From assembly GCF_000420665.1 (NCBI RefSeq), contig NZ_ATVJ01000001.1, forward strand, positions 1,674,001 to 1,738,000: a DNA stretch of 64,000 nt, written 5' to 3'. How positions within the stretch are numbered: the first letter of the stretch is position 1; every line of letters begins with the position of its first letter. Made by a program: the position numbers and the translations under genes. Shown here piece after piece: positions 52,110-61,246 of the stretch. The notes under the pieces are model-generated. The model was not told the DNA's origin, searched no databases, and saw only the letters and a list, made by a program, of their open reading frames with translations. The DNA comes from Ponticaulis koreensis DSM 19734 (GTDB taxonomy: Bacteria; Pseudomonadota; Alphaproteobacteria; Caulobacterales; Hyphomonadaceae).

Positions 52110-54761
52110 ATGACGAGCGTTTCGGATATTCGATCAGGTTTTCTTTCCTTCTTCGAGAAGAATGGACACGCGGTTCGTCCGTCCGCACCTCTGGTGCCGG
52201 ACAACGACCCGACACTCCTGTTTGTGAATGCGGGCATGGTACCGTTCAAGAACATCTTCACAGGTGTTCAGAAGCCGTTCGCGCCGCGTGCTGCAACCTC
52301 TCAAAAGTGTGTCCGTGCCGGTGGTAAGCACAACGACCTCGACAATGTCGGTTACACAGCGCGTCACCACACTTTCTTCGAAATGCTGGGTAACTTCTCT
52401 TTCGGCGATTACTTCAAAGAGCAGGCGATAAAATATGCCTGGGATGTAGTGACCGGAGAGTTCGGCCTTCCGAAAGAAAAGCTGCTCGTCACGATCTACG
52501 CAGAGGATGACGAAGCGCACTCACTCTGGAAGAAAATTGCAGGTCTGCCGGACGATAAAATCATTCGCATCGCGACTTCCGATAACTTCTGGTCCATGGG
52601 CGATAGCGGTCCTTGCGGTCCGTGTTCTGAGATCTTCTATGACCATGGCGATCACATCTGGGGCGGCCCGCCGGGCTCACCCGAAGAAGACGGCGATCGC
52701 TTTATTGAGATCTGGAACCTCGTCTTCATGCAGTTTAACCAGCATGGTGATGGCACGCGCGAAAATCTGCCGACGCCAAGCATTGATACGGGCATGGGTC
52801 TCGAGCGTATTTCCACGATCCTTCAGGGCGTCCACAACAACTATGACATCGACCTGTTCAAGTCGCTGATTGCGGCTGAGGAAGAAGTCTACAAGCGCAA
52901 GGCGACCGGTGATGAGCTTGCCTCATTCCGTGTGATAGCCGACCATTTGCGTTCATCTGCATTCCTGCTGGCGGACGGCGTTCTCCCGTCTAACGAAGGC
53001 CGTGGCTATGTTCTGCGCCGGATCATGCGCCGCGCTATGCGCCATTCCCATATTCTCGGTGCGCAAGAACCAAAAATGCACGAGCTGACCAGTGCGCTGT
53101 TGAACGAGATGGGCGAAGCCTATCCGGAACTCGTGCGAGCTGAAGCGCTGATCCGTAACCAGCTAGAACAGGAAGAAGGTCGTTTCCAGCGTACGCTCGG
53201 CCGTGGTCTTGCTCTCCTCGACGATGCAACAACGGGCATGAATGAAGGCGACTCGCTTCCGGGTGAAACGGCGTTCAAACTCTATGACACTTACGGTTTC
53301 CCGCTCGACCTGACGCAGGACGTTTTGCGTGGTCGCGGCCTTAAGGTTGACTCGGACGGCTTTGAAGATGCGATGGCGAACCAGCGCGCGTCTGGTAAAG
53401 CCAACTGGAAAGGCTCCGGCGATGCTGGCAGCCTTGAAGTCTGGGCAGAGCTCGCTGACCGCCTCGGTCCAACGCGCTTTACCGGTTATGAAGCTGCTGA
53501 AGGCGAAGGTGAATTGCTCGCTATCGTCAAGGATGGGGAAACTGTCGATAGCGCGTCTGAAGGCGCTCTCGAGCTCGTATTTGATGAAACACCATTCTAT
53601 GCTGAATCCGGTGGCCAGGCTGGCGACCATGGTGTCGTCAATTTCAAATCCGGTCCCGAATTCAAAGTGACTGACGTTCAAAAGCGCGGCGGTGGACTGC
53701 ACGTTCTCGTCGGAGAACTGAAATCAGGTGAGGTTTCTGTCGGTGACCGTGCAATTCAGGCGATCGACAAAGAACGTCGCGCGGCGATCCGCGCTAATCA
53801 CTCCGCTACGCACCTGCTTCATGCGGCGCTCCGCAATGTGCTGGGTACGCATGTGACGCAAAAAGGCTCTCTTGTAGAAGCCGACCGACTCCGTTTCGAC
53901 TTCTCTCAAGGTCAGCCCTTGTCCCGCGAGGAGCTGAAGGCTGTCGAGGATGAAGTGAATGCCGTTATTCGGCAGAATACGTCTGTTTCTACGGCAGAAA
54001 AGTCTCCGGAACAGGCGATTAAAGATGGCGCGCTTGCGCTCTTCGGTGAAAAATATGGCGATGTCGTTCGTGTTCTCACCATGGGTGAGGCGCTTAGCGA
54101 ACCAAAGCATTACTCGATGGAGTTCTGCGGCGGTACGCACGTTTCGCGAACTGGCGACATCGCTCTGTTCACGGTTCTGTCTGAGAGCGGCGTGTCTGCT
54201 GGCGTTCGTCGTATTGAGGCAACGACTGCGAAAGCGGCTTTCGAGCATCTTCGTGGTCAGGTCGAACTAGGGCAGGCTGCTGCGGACAAACTCAAAGCAC
54301 CTCTGACGGAACTCGTGACGCGTGTCACAGCGCTTCAGGATCAACGAAAAGAGCTTGAGCGCGATCTTTCCGAAGCCAAGCGCCAGCTCGCAATGGCCGG
54401 TCCGTCCAGCGGTCCTGCGCAAGGTCCTGAAGAGATCAATGGCATCAAGCTAATGGCTCGCGTACTGGAAGGCGTTCCGGCAAAGGACCTTCGTGCGCTG
54501 ATCGATGAAGCCAAGCAAAGCCTTGGTTCAGGCGTTGCGGTCTTTATCGCAGTGAATGATGGCAAAGCCGCTGTTGCAACAGGCGTAACACCGGATGTCG
54601 TTGAGAAGATTTCAGCGGTTGATCTGGTTCGTGTTGCCGCGGGCGCCGTCGGCGGTAAAGGCGGTGGTGGTCGTCCAGATATGGCGCAGGCTGGTGGTCC
54701 TGACGGCGACAAAGCTGATGCTGCTCTGGAAGCCGTTCGTGAGACACTCAAAGCCCTATGA
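52110..54761 (+). CDS. alaS: Alanyl-tRNA synthetase
   Basis: AlaS charges tRNA-Ala and edits Ser and Gly mischarging. The 883-residue length is full size. The class II catalytic core starts [30 protein letters not shown], and the editing domain has the zinc ligands HxxxH at 564-568 ([10 protein letters not shown]) and CxxxH at 673-677 ([11 protein letters not shown]). The C-terminal oligomerisation domain ends Gly-rich ([16 protein letters not shown]), as usual. The stop overlaps the GNAT start by four bases (ATGA). Confidence 0.98.
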   Translation: MTSVSDIRSGFLSFFEKNGHAVRPSAPLVPDNDPTLLFVNAGMVPFKNIFTGVQKPFAPRAATSQKCVRAGGKHNDLDNVGYTARHHTFFEMLGNFSFGDYFKEQAIKYAWDVVTGEFGLPKEKLLVTIYAEDDEAHSLWKKIAGLPDDKIIRIATSDNFWSMGDSGPCGPCSEIFYDHGDHIWGGPPGSPEEDGDRFIEIWNLVFMQFNQHGDGTRENLPTPSIDTGMGLERISTILQGVHNNYDIDLFKSLIAAEEEVYKRKATGDELASFRVIADHLRSSAFLLADGVLPSNEGRGYVLRRIMRRAMRHSHILGAQEPKMHELTSALLNEMGEAYPELVRAEALIRNQLEQEEGRFQRTLGRGLALLDDATTGMNEGDSLPGETAFKLYDTYGFPLDLTQDVLRGRGLKVDSDGFEDAMANQRASGKANWKGSGDAGSLEVWAELADRLGPTRFTGYEAAEGEGELLAIVKDGETVDSASEGALELVFDETPFYAESGGQAGDHGVVNFKSGPEFKVTDVQKRGGGLHVLVGELKSGEVSVGDRAIQAIDKERRAAIRANHSATHLLHAALRNVLGTHVTQKGSLVEADRLRFDFSQGQPLSREELKAVEDEVNAVIRQNTSVSTAEKSPEQAIKDGALALFGEKYGDVVRVLTMGEALSEPKHYSMEFCGGTHVSRTGDIALFTVLSESGVSAGVRRIEATTAKAAFEHLRGQVELGQAAADKLKAPLTELVTRVTALQDQRKELERDLSEAKRQLAMAGPSSGPAQGPEEINGIKLMARVLEGVPAKDLRALIDEAKQSLGSGVAVFIAVNDGKAAVATGVTPDVVEKISAVDLVRVAAGAVGGKGGGGRPDMAQAGGPDGDKADAALEAVRETLKAL

Positions 54762-55258
54762 TTATCCGGCCTTTGAAGGCGGAAGATTTCGACGCGGTCT
54801 ATAAAATTAATGCCGCGTCGACGCCGGGCGTAAGTGAAGAAACACCAGACGATCTCAGAACGATTGTAGGGCTGGGAACGTGTCTTATTGCTGAAGGCGA
54901 TGAAGGCCAGGTTTTAGGGTTCCTCAACCTCATCCCGCCGGGAACGATGGAATATAAGAGCCTCAATCTACGCTGGTTTGAAGCGTGGCTGGAGGCCAAT
55001 CCGGTAAAGCTAAACTATGTTGATCGTATCGCCCTTGCTCCCGAAGCGCGGGGGAGGGGCGTCGGGCCTCAACTCTACAAAGCGGCTTTCGCGCATTCCG
55101 AAGGCTGTGATTCGATTGGCTGTGAAGTGAATACCGCGCCGGACAATCCGGGCTCACACCGTTTTCATCAGCGGCTCGGGTTTGCCGAAATCGGCAGGCA
55201 GGCTTTCTCACAGGAAAAGGCCGTTGCGTATTATGTTCTAAATATGCCGGACGCCTAA
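54758..55258 (+). CDS. GNAT-family N-acetyltransferase
   Basis: A 166-residue GNAT acetyltransferase. The acetyl-CoA loop lies in [29 protein letters not shown] (the R-G-x-G-x-G/A motif), followed by the beta-bulge strand [27 protein letters not shown]. Translationally coupled to alaS by the ATGA overlap, though acceptor substrate and a link to tRNA metabolism are unproven. It converges with lipB, overlapping by four bases. Confidence 0.9.
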   Translation: MIIRPLKAEDFDAVYKINAASTPGVSEETPDDLRTIVGLGTCLIAEGDEGQVLGFLNLIPPGTMEYKSLNLRWFEAWLEANPVKLNYVDRIALAPEARGRGVGPQLYKAAFAHSEGCDSIGCEVNTAPDNPGSHRFHQRLGFAEIGRQAFSQEKAVAYYVLNMPDA

Positions 55259-55947
55259 AGCGGTGCTTTCCCCGGCTCTAACGGGCCAAACTGGGTTTCA
55301 AAGGCGGCGCGCATCGCGATATCTGCATCATCCATGCTGACGGGATAGCCGAGATCCACAAGACTGGTCACACCAAAGCGCGGGTCACTCACACCGCATG
55401 GCGTAATGCCGCCGAAATGGGTGAGGTCCGGTTCTACATTGAAACTCAGACCGTGCATGCTCACCCACTTTTTCAGGCGAATGCCGAGGGCTGCGATCTT
55501 ATCCTCGCGAAGATCGCCGCCCGGTTGGGTGCGGTCTACCCAGACTCCAATACGATCACCGTCACGCGCCTCGCCGCGAATGTTGAAGCCTGCCAGTGTG
55601 TCGATCACTACTCGCTCAAGCGCGCAGACAAACGCGCGTACATCACGCTCGCGTTCGCGTAGGTCCAGCATCACGTAAGCAATGCGCTGTCCCGGTCCGT
55701 GATAGGTGAATTGGCCGCCGCGACCTGATTCGAAGACAGGGAAGCGATTCGGATCCAGAAGGTCGTCCATCTGCGCGCTCGTGCCGGCCGTGTAGACTGG
55801 AGGGTGCTGCAGAAACCAGATGAGTTCGCGCGCTTCACCGGCGACAATCTTCGCGACGCGCTGTTCCATCGCCGTTACGGCGTCTGCGTACGGCACGAGC
55901 TCATCAGAAACAGCCCATTCGATAGGTAAATTTTTCCGCATAGGCAC
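55255..55947 (-). CDS. lipB: Lipoyl(octanoyl) transferase
   Basis: LipB moves octanoyl from acyl carrier protein to the lipoyl domains of 2-oxoacid dehydrogenases and the glycine cleavage system. The 230-residue protein carries the signature [20 protein letters not shown], a [22 protein letters not shown] segment with the catalytic Lys, and the active Cys in ITPCGVSD. The start could be GTG at 55947 or ATG at 55941; the first is better spaced from GGAG. No lipA gene is nearby. Its start region is divergent from the FliN-like gene. Confidence 0.96.
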   Translation of the reverse strand: MPMRKNLPIEWAVSDELVPYADAVTAMEQRVAKIVAGEARELIWFLQHPPVYTAGTSAQMDDLLDPNRFPVFESGRGGQFTYHGPGQRIAYVMLDLRERERDVRAFVCALERVVIDTLAGFNIRGEARDGDRIGVWVDRTQPGGDLREDKIAALGIRLKKWVSMHGLSFNVEPDLTHFGGITPCGVSDPRFGVTSLVDLGYPVSMDDADIAMRAAFETQFGPLEPGKAPL

Positions 55948-56014
55948 GGCGGTATTAACTCCTTAATTACCCTGTCGCGGGACAATCGGGTTTCACGATA
56001 AATGGTGGTCTCTT

Positions 56015-56272
56015 ATGGCGCGTCAACTGGATGCAGTGAAAGTGGAAATATCGGTCATTCTGGGCCGGACCCGTCTGCCGATGCACCAATTACTCAAAAT
56101 GGGTCGTGGTGCAGTGATTCCGCTCGACGTGCGCGAAACAGACGATGTCTGGATTCTGGCGAACGACCATCCGATCGCCAAAGGTGATATCGAAATCGAG
56201 GGCGAACGCATGTCCGTTCGGGTCACAGGACCGGCCAGTGCACAGGACTGGAAAGCCGGAACAGGCGGCTGA
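56015..56272 (+). CDS. FliM/FliN (SpoA-domain) flagellar switch-like protein
   Basis: An 85-residue single SpoA domain. The pattern VKVEISVILGRTRLPMHQLLKMGRGAVIPLD, then VWILANDHPIAKGDIEI, is the FliN beta fold that forms the C-ring of the flagellar motor. It is shorter than E. coli FliN and lacks its N-terminal extension, and it is not beside fliM, fliG or fliF. It may be an orphan second FliN or a dedicated partner of the switch. It starts 68 bases from divergent lipB; tRNA-Leu follows. Confidence 0.87.
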   Translation: MARQLDAVKVEISVILGRTRLPMHQLLKMGRGAVIPLDVRETDDVWILANDHPIAKGDIEIEGERMSVRVTGPASAQDWKAGTGG

Positions 56273-56281
56273 TCTGCCGTT

Positions 56282-58012
56282 TCACCGAACTAATGTGAAT
56301 TTTGTCAAAAAAAGTCCTTCACAAAGCGGTTCTTTTCGGGTTATTAGCGCCGCTCTGCTAAGGCGTGCGGTCGTGGCGGAATTGGTAGACGCGCAGCGTT
56401 GAGGTCGCTGTGGGGCAACCCGTGGAAGTTCGAGTCTTCTCGACCGCACCATTTTTGAGTTTCCGTTGCTGTTAGGGGTGTGCGCCACCTCTAAAGCCTT
56501 GAATGGTAATGATAAAATATCAGAATCCATAGTTCTATAACCTCCTTTTCGGTCGTATGTCAGGGGGGAGACAAATGCGAGCTTCAAAACAGCTCTTTTG
56601 TCCTGTATCCGTTCAGAACTCCAAAGAATCCAAGGGTTCGATAAAAACTGCATTGCAGTTCTATACGTTTGGTCAAAATTCTCAGAACCATCTCGTCTTT
56701 CAGCGTTAAACTGGCTGAGCTTTTCTGCAGCGATAGTTTTTCGTGTATGAAGTTCTGCAATTTTCTTCTCGTATGCTTCGATTAATGATGCCTGGCTGGT
56801 TTGCATCACCCGTTCAATCATTGCATCCAGATCGCGTTCTGCCTCCTTGAGGGATGTCTGAAGAGCTTTTTTCCTTTCAGTCACATTGGCCACCTCATGA
56901 TCCCAGATGCGTCTGAACATCGTTCTGGCGATCGCTATGAGCGGCTTTGCCGGACGAAGGGTTTTCAACAGGTCTTCAAACTCGGTTTCAAGTTGTGCTT
57001 TAGGGATGGATTTGCCGTAATTTTCGCAGCCCTTGGTCTGGCAACAATAGTAAGCATAAGTCTTAGTCATGCCCTTGCTCCAGCTGCCTCGATACGGGGT
57101 GCCGCAAGTGCACAGTACAAAGCCGCGCAGAGGGAAGTCCTCATTGATGTTTTTCCGAGTGGGTGCTCGCGATTTGGCAACTAGCCTGTCTTGTATCTTC
57201 TGAAAGGTTTCCAGGGAGATGAGAGGTTCGTGAAGCGCCTTTGTCATCGGTACCCCGAGACTGGGAACTTCATAGTAACCGGCATACAGCGAGTTTCTCA
57301 GCTGCTTACTGATATGTTGTTTGTAAATCTTACCAGACTTGCCCTTAGGGTATCGCGGATTGTTATTCAGCGCCCGTCGAAATTCTTCCTGCGTTTCCAG
57401 TAGCCCATTTGCAAAATCTTCCAATGCCTGAGCCAGGATAGTCGCGGCAGGCTCGTTTCGAATGATCATGGGGTCGTTGCCTGCCTTGCCCCAGATATAG
57501 CCTTGAGGCGCTCCATAGAGCCAAAATCCCTGCATTAGGCGTGCACGTTGCCGATTGCGGGTTTGCTCCTTGTTTGTCTCGCGTTGCAATTCGCTGAATG
57601 AGGCTTTGAAATAATCCATTACCTTTCCCGTTGCGTCCTGTCCAAACTGATGAGACGGGCTCATCAACACGCCGCCGGTCGCCTCCACCTCGTCAGTCAG
57701 ATGTAAGTGGGCGCGTAAGTCCCGAGCTATCCGGCTGATATCATCCACAACGACTGCACATGTGCCTTTGCTGGTCGCTTTCAAAAAGGCCAGCATTTCA
57801 CTCATGCCAGGTCTGTTGATCGAGGCTCCGGTGATGTCATCAGTGAAGGTTGCAACGACACTCAGGTTCTGGTGTTGGCAAAATTCTTTGCAGCGCAGAA
57901 TTTGCGACGAGATTCCATTACCCTCTTTAGTTTGCTTGTAACTGGAAACACGCGCATAGATCACGGCCATATGCGGAGGCACGATCTTCTGGTCTGTCGG
58001 GTTATTCTGCAT
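56282..58012 (-). CDS. Large serine recombinase (site-specific integrase)
   Basis: A 576-residue serine recombinase. The catalytic domain (15-160) has the nucleophile Ser23 in YARVSSYKQTKEG and DDISRIARD. The recombinase domain (about 185-280) follows, a zinc-ribbon segment has paired Cys (LCTCG...YYCCQTKGC, near 305-335), and a coiled coil lies near 370-440. The last ~55 codons cross the tRNA-Leu gene antisense (residues about 521-549) and end at 56282-56284. Sequence such as SRRLELPRVAPQRPQRCASTNSA is therefore tRNA antisense, not recombinase fold. The start overlaps the small upstream gene by 11 bases. It is likely the integrase of this element; the true C-terminus in the excised form would differ. 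Confidence 0.92.
   Translation of the reverse strand: MQNNPTDQKIVPPHMAVIYARVSSYKQTKEGNGISSQILRCKEFCQHQNLSVVATFTDDITGASINRPGMSEMLAFLKATSKGTCAVVVDDISRIARDLRAHLHLTDEVEATGGVLMSPSHQFGQDATGKVMDYFKASFSELQRETNKEQTRNRQRARLMQGFWLYGAPQGYIWGKAGNDPMIIRNEPAATILAQALEDFANGLLETQEEFRRALNNNPRYPKGKSGKIYKQHISKQLRNSLYAGYYEVPSLGVPMTKALHEPLISLETFQKIQDRLVAKSRAPTRKNINEDFPLRGFVLCTCGTPYRGSWSKGMTKTYAYYCCQTKGCENYGKSIPKAQLETEFEDLLKTLRPAKPLIAIARTMFRRIWDHEVANVTERKKALQTSLKEAERDLDAMIERVMQTSQASLIEAYEKKIAELHTRKTIAAEKLSQFNAERRDGSENFDQTYRTAMQFLSNPWILWSSERIQDKRAVLKLAFVSPLTYDRKGGYRTMDSDILSLPFKALEVAHTPNSNGNSKMVRSRRLELPRVAPQRPQRCASTNSATTARLSRAALITRKEPLCEGLFLTKFTLVR
56318..56347 (+). promoter_or_regulatory. Possible promoter of tRNA-Leu
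   Basis: TTCACA (56318-56323) and TATTAG (56342-56347) are spaced by 18 bases, which would place a start some 12 bases before the tRNA. Both match the sigma-70 consensus only in part. Confidence 0.3.
56367..56451 (+). tRNA. tRNA-Leu (anticodon GAG)
   Basis: The acceptor stem GCGGTCG pairs with CGACCGC. The D arm has GGTAGACGC, and the anticodon stem is CAGCG/CGCTG with loop TTGAGGT (anticodon GAG). A long variable arm (class II, TGTGGGGCAACCCGTG) is present, the T arm reads GTTCGAGTC, and an encoded CCA ends the gene. All pairings are intact. The 3' end borders the mobile element and probably served as its integration site, so the right half of the gene may be supplied by the element. Confidence 0.95.
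56430..56460. other. Probable left attachment site (attL) at the tRNA 3' end
   Basis: The recombinase gene abuts and reads across the tRNA, as expected for an element integrated at a tRNA 3' end. The exact crossover cannot be placed because the right end, with its partner repeat, lies outside the window. Confidence 0.5.
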
Positions 58013-58256
58013 GGGTATATTCTACCATAGCTGAGGGGTTTGGTTCATCAATTTCCTGAAGCTTATCCAGAACTCGTTCATCAAGTATCTGGCTGACAGG
58101 ATCGAGGCCCAGACCGACCCGGACGATGGACAACATTATGACGCTCAAGATTTCCAGAAACTGTTTTGCTTCATCTTCGGTCAGATCGATGTTGCTCAGA
58201 TCATAGCTGTCCAGATCGGTGGACAGGTCATATCCTGCGGGTGTTGTCTCGGTCAT
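58002..58256 (-). CDS. Small acidic unknown protein upstream of the recombinase
   Basis: An 84-residue acidic protein with a pattern of Asp/Ser repeats (YDLSTDLDSYDLSNIDL) and a helical hydrophobic stretch (FLEILSVIMLSIVRVGLGLDP). Its ATG at 58254-58256 follows AGGAAGG. Its stop lies 11 bases inside the recombinase gene, so the two are translationally coupled. No family recognised; recombination accessory proteins can sit in this position, but that is a guess. Confidence 0.65.
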   Translation of the reverse strand: MTETTPAGYDLSTDLDSYDLSNIDLTEDEAKQFLEILSVIMLSIVRVGLGLDPVSQILDERVLDKLQEIDEPNPSAMVEYTHAE

Positions 58257-58378
58257 ACGACCTTCCTTCCTACGCAAATTATTGCGCTTTGCTTCTCCGT
58301 AATTGTTACTAAGTCCGGCAATCGTCCTTCAAATTTCCGAATTCGTAAAGGAATTAATTCCTATTAATACAGGTGTAT

Positions 58379-59023
58379 TCAGAGACCAGACGGACCTGAT
58401 CGGGTCTGATCCGAAACAGGCTGACGGCTGATCCCGTGCTCGTTAAACGCCCGCCCGACGTCCTTATGATGTTGTGTGCGAAGCTCAGCCTCACGCGTGC
58501 GGAAGTGATCAAGTTTCTCTCCAGCGCCAAAAATGGCTTGGGCCTCTTTCAGGAGGCGTTCGCGCGAGGCATCAATCTCAGCATGTGTGGCTTTGGAAAG
58601 CGGATGGGCTTGTGTCGGAGCTTTCCTTTCATCAACCGAACGCTCGGGATTGTTCAGAACGCGCTGATGCTCTGCTTTCCTGTGCTGTTCGATTTGAAGG
58701 TAGACACCCTCAATCCGACGATCCACACGTTCGCGTGCCTCCTGAGACAGTGATTTGTCTGGCAATGGCGGCTTTAGCTCAGGTGCCATGTTTTCCCGCT
58801 CCAGCCAGACCTTATCGACTTCGCGCGCAACCCATTCTGTCCGGTTTGCTTTCGTAGTGTCACTGAACCGTGCGCGTTCATCGCTTGCCCATTCATCGAT
58901 TTCGCGGATCGACTGAAACGTCTCAGCTGGGTTCTGAACGGTTTTATAAAGCTCTGGGTCTACGGCTTCAAAGCTGGATTTCAGATTGCTCCAGCTCAGA
59001 TCGGAACCGATGGCGTCAGACAT
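58379..59023 (-). CDS. Unknown coiled-coil protein of the element
   Basis: A 214-residue, highly charged protein, predicted mostly helical and coiled-coil: ESFREIDEWASDERARF-like segments, DKVWLERENMAPELKPPLPDKS, then a second helical half EARERVDRRIEGVYLQIEQHR. No membrane helix or enzyme motif. GGAGG precedes the ATG. It is divergent from the small gene at 59089, with a 65-base shared promoter region. Confidence 0.7.
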   Translation of the reverse strand: MSDAIGSDLSWSNLKSSFEAVDPELYKTVQNPAETFQSIREIDEWASDERARFSDTTKANRTEWVAREVDKVWLERENMAPELKPPLPDKSLSQEARERVDRRIEGVYLQIEQHRKAEHQRVLNNPERSVDERKAPTQAHPLSKATHAEIDASRERLLKEAQAIFGAGEKLDHFRTREAELRTQHHKDVGRAFNEHGISRQPVSDQTRSGPSGL

Positions 59024-59088
59024 TGGGTTGCCTCCATGTTGGTGGGGTAAATTTGCAATTCGGAAGACCGTTCTGGTACACTGGACCT

Positions 59089-59454
59089 ATGACGGAAGAG
59101 CCCGACAAATCTGATCTGCGCGCCAGAAATGACAATGTCCGATACGGACGTACCTGGCCCAAATTGTCTCGCGAGGTCATGGAAACTGACTTACGCACGA
59201 TGATAGAGCGCTGGCTCCAGCTCGGCGTGCCTGCTGAACGTATCAATGAGATTGTTTTCGGGCTTTCCAAGGATCTTACCTACTATGCGCTAGAGCACGA
59301 TCCGGTTGACCCAGATCGTGCTATGGAAAGATATGAGCAGGTTTGTAATCAGGCGGGCGTTTTACAGATTCTCGAAAAACATACCCTCGAATACTTCGTA
59401 AAATGCCAGGGTGATGAGATCGAACGCGAGGACGCGAACACGACTCACAGTTAG
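59089..59454 (+). CDS. Unknown small protein, possibly of the mobilisation module
   Basis: A 121-residue cytoplasmic protein with a predicted helical core: WPKLSREVMETDLRTMIERWLQLGVPAERINEI then FGLSKDLTYYALEHDPVDPDRAMERYEQV. I do not recognise it. The ATG at 59089 lacks a clear ribosome site. Its stop overlaps the end of the coupling-protein gene by four bases. Confidence 0.6.
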   Translation: MTEEPDKSDLRARNDNVRYGRTWPKLSREVMETDLRTMIERWLQLGVPAERINEIVFGLSKDLTYYALEHDPVDPDRAMERYEQVCNQAGVLQILEKHTLEYFVKCQGDEIEREDANTTHS

Positions 59455-61106
59455 AGCCGCGCTTTGACTTTGCCCTTATAGCGCTTGCGGCCATAGAGTG
59501 GATTGGCATCAGCCCGACTGCGCCAGGGTTCAATCTCATGATATCCCGCGATGTGCAGCCGGAACGCCGGTTTTCCCCTCAGAAACAAGAGACCGTCTTC
59601 TGCGCACAACAGCTCATCTGGCGTCATCAGCGCTCTTGCCTGCTCTGACAACGTGCGGGTGACCTGATCTTTGGCATGGCGACCGATAGAGTGCGTTTTG
59701 ACGCGGATTGAGGTTTGTCCCATCCGCTTTGAAAACAGTTCTGCTGTCTTCACAGAACTGATGCCATGAACGACCTGAGCTTCTGACTGGGACAAAAGCG
59801 TATCGAGCGCTTCCTTGCCATAGATCAGGCTCCATTGCTCCAACTCCTGAACGATACACCAGATTCTGATACCAAACTCACGTCCGATGGTCAGAAGGCC
59901 CGGCAGACCTTCAATTTTGAAGTTTGTCACTTCATCAAGCAGGAAGGTGACCGGCTTTTTGCCGGGCGCGCGAATAAGCTCGGTCGTCGCGCACCACGAG
60001 ATCATGCCCATCCACTCAGAAAGCGCGTCTCTCTGCGTCGGGTCGCTGACAACATAAACAGTGATGTTGCGTTCTTTCATTTCGGAGAACCGAAAATCGG
60101 TATGCGACGTTGCTTCAGCAAGGAGGCTACCTGGGCCGTAGGGCTCCAGAACCTGTAAAGCGCCTTCGCGGAAGCTTTCAAACTGTTTGCGGTCGCTGTC
60201 AGTGAGTTTTCCGAGCAAATCATCTGCAAGGCGTTTGAGTTCGCCATTAAGCGCATCACTGTTCTGGGCGATATAGAGCGCGCTTTCCAGTGCCCCCATG
60301 TCGCTCAGAAGGAGAAGGGCTTTTGTCAGGCTGGCATCCTCTCCTCGCATGATCAGATAAAGCAGAGCGAACTGGAGTAGCTTGCGTGAACCGCTTCTGA
60401 AGAATTTGTTTTCGCCCTCCTGTTTGGGTTCAGGCAGCATCTGTTTCACAAAGCCGCGCAGGTCCGACATCAGATATTTACGCTTGGTGTCATCTTTCCA
60501 GTCATCGATCAGAAGGCTTAGCGGGTTATAGCGGGACGCGATCTGATCAATGCCGGTCATGACGGCAACGGGGTCAAGAATAACGATTTCATTTTTGAGG
60601 CGCTTCTTGCGCGTTCGGCTCGTGATATGAACAAGGCTACCCTGTTTCATATCAGAAACAAAGATAGAGCCTGTATGATGCATTAGAGCGGGGATGACAA
60701 AGCCGGTCGTCTTTCCTCCACCTGCGGGTGACAGGACAAGGCCATTGGATTCGATATCGACGAAGACCGGTTCACCAAATGCAAGCCCGACATAGTAACC
60801 GGTTTTTCGGCGGGACCGTTTGAACAGTCCTGCCTTTGTTGCATCACCTGCATTGGCCCATCGCGCGGTGCCTTTCTCGCCCTTTGGTTTACGAACTCTC
60901 CAGTGCTTGAAAAGACGGGGTATGACCCGCAGTACGGCGCCTGACCAGTCCAGCCAGCCCGCTGCCAGAGTGAAGGCGGCAATACAAGCCGGGATCTGGA
61001 AATCAGGGATGTAAATCAGATGACGGTAGTACCACCCTATCCCTGTGATCACTGTCAGGGTCGTACCCTGCAGGATCAGATTTCTGTTTTCGGGTGCTTT
61101 GCTCAT
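59451..61106 (-). CDS. Type IV coupling protein (VirD4/TraG-like)
   Basis: A 551-residue ATPase that docks DNA-relaxase complexes to a type IV secretion pore. N-terminal membrane helices (about 8-50) are followed by Walker A SPAGGGKTTGFVIP, Walker B FLLDEVTNF, and the TraG-type segment IVQELEQWSLIYG, where a Gln senses nucleotide. The C-terminal LGRHAKDQ-like region closes the fold. The ATG at 61104-61106 follows GGAG. It is shorter than many VirD4 proteins and lacks an obvious C-terminal extension. A terminator separates it from the accessory operon. Confidence 0.92.
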   Translation of the reverse strand: MSKAPENRNLILQGTTLTVITGIGWYYRHLIYIPDFQIPACIAAFTLAAGWLDWSGAVLRVIPRLFKHWRVRKPKGEKGTARWANAGDATKAGLFKRSRRKTGYYVGLAFGEPVFVDIESNGLVLSPAGGGKTTGFVIPALMHHTGSIFVSDMKQGSLVHITSRTRKKRLKNEIVILDPVAVMTGIDQIASRYNPLSLLIDDWKDDTKRKYLMSDLRGFVKQMLPEPKQEGENKFFRSGSRKLLQFALLYLIMRGEDASLTKALLLLSDMGALESALYIAQNSDALNGELKRLADDLLGKLTDSDRKQFESFREGALQVLEPYGPGSLLAEATSHTDFRFSEMKERNITVYVVSDPTQRDALSEWMGMISWCATTELIRAPGKKPVTFLLDEVTNFKIEGLPGLLTIGREFGIRIWCIVQELEQWSLIYGKEALDTLLSQSEAQVVHGISSVKTAELFSKRMGQTSIRVKTHSIGRHAKDQVTRTLSEQARALMTPDELLCAEDGLLFLRGKPAFRLHIAGYHEIEPWRSRADANPLYGRKRYKGKVKARL

Positions 61107-61195
61107 AAATACGCTCCGTTTCGTTTGAGTTGAACGAAGCGAAGCGTGACAGCGGTAGCCTGATCGCGAGGGCGGTTTAGCGAGATACAGAATGC

Positions 61196-61231
61196 AAAAA
61201 AGCAGCGCTGGGTGCACCGCGCTGCTTTTTT
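61196..61231 (-). terminator. Strong terminator of the accessory operon
   Basis: AAAAAAGCAGCGC pairs with GCGCTGCTTTTTT around a ten-base loop, giving T runs on both strands. It lies 16 bases past the stop of the VWA-like gene and isolates that operon from the coupling-protein gene. Confidence 0.9.
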
Positions 61232-61246
61232 CTGAGACTGTCGGGT

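Noticed and set aside
56452-58012. A tyrosine integrase at the tRNA junction
   Set aside because: The gene has the serine-recombinase YARVSS start and zinc-ribbon region and lacks the tyrosine-recombinase R-H-R-Y set.
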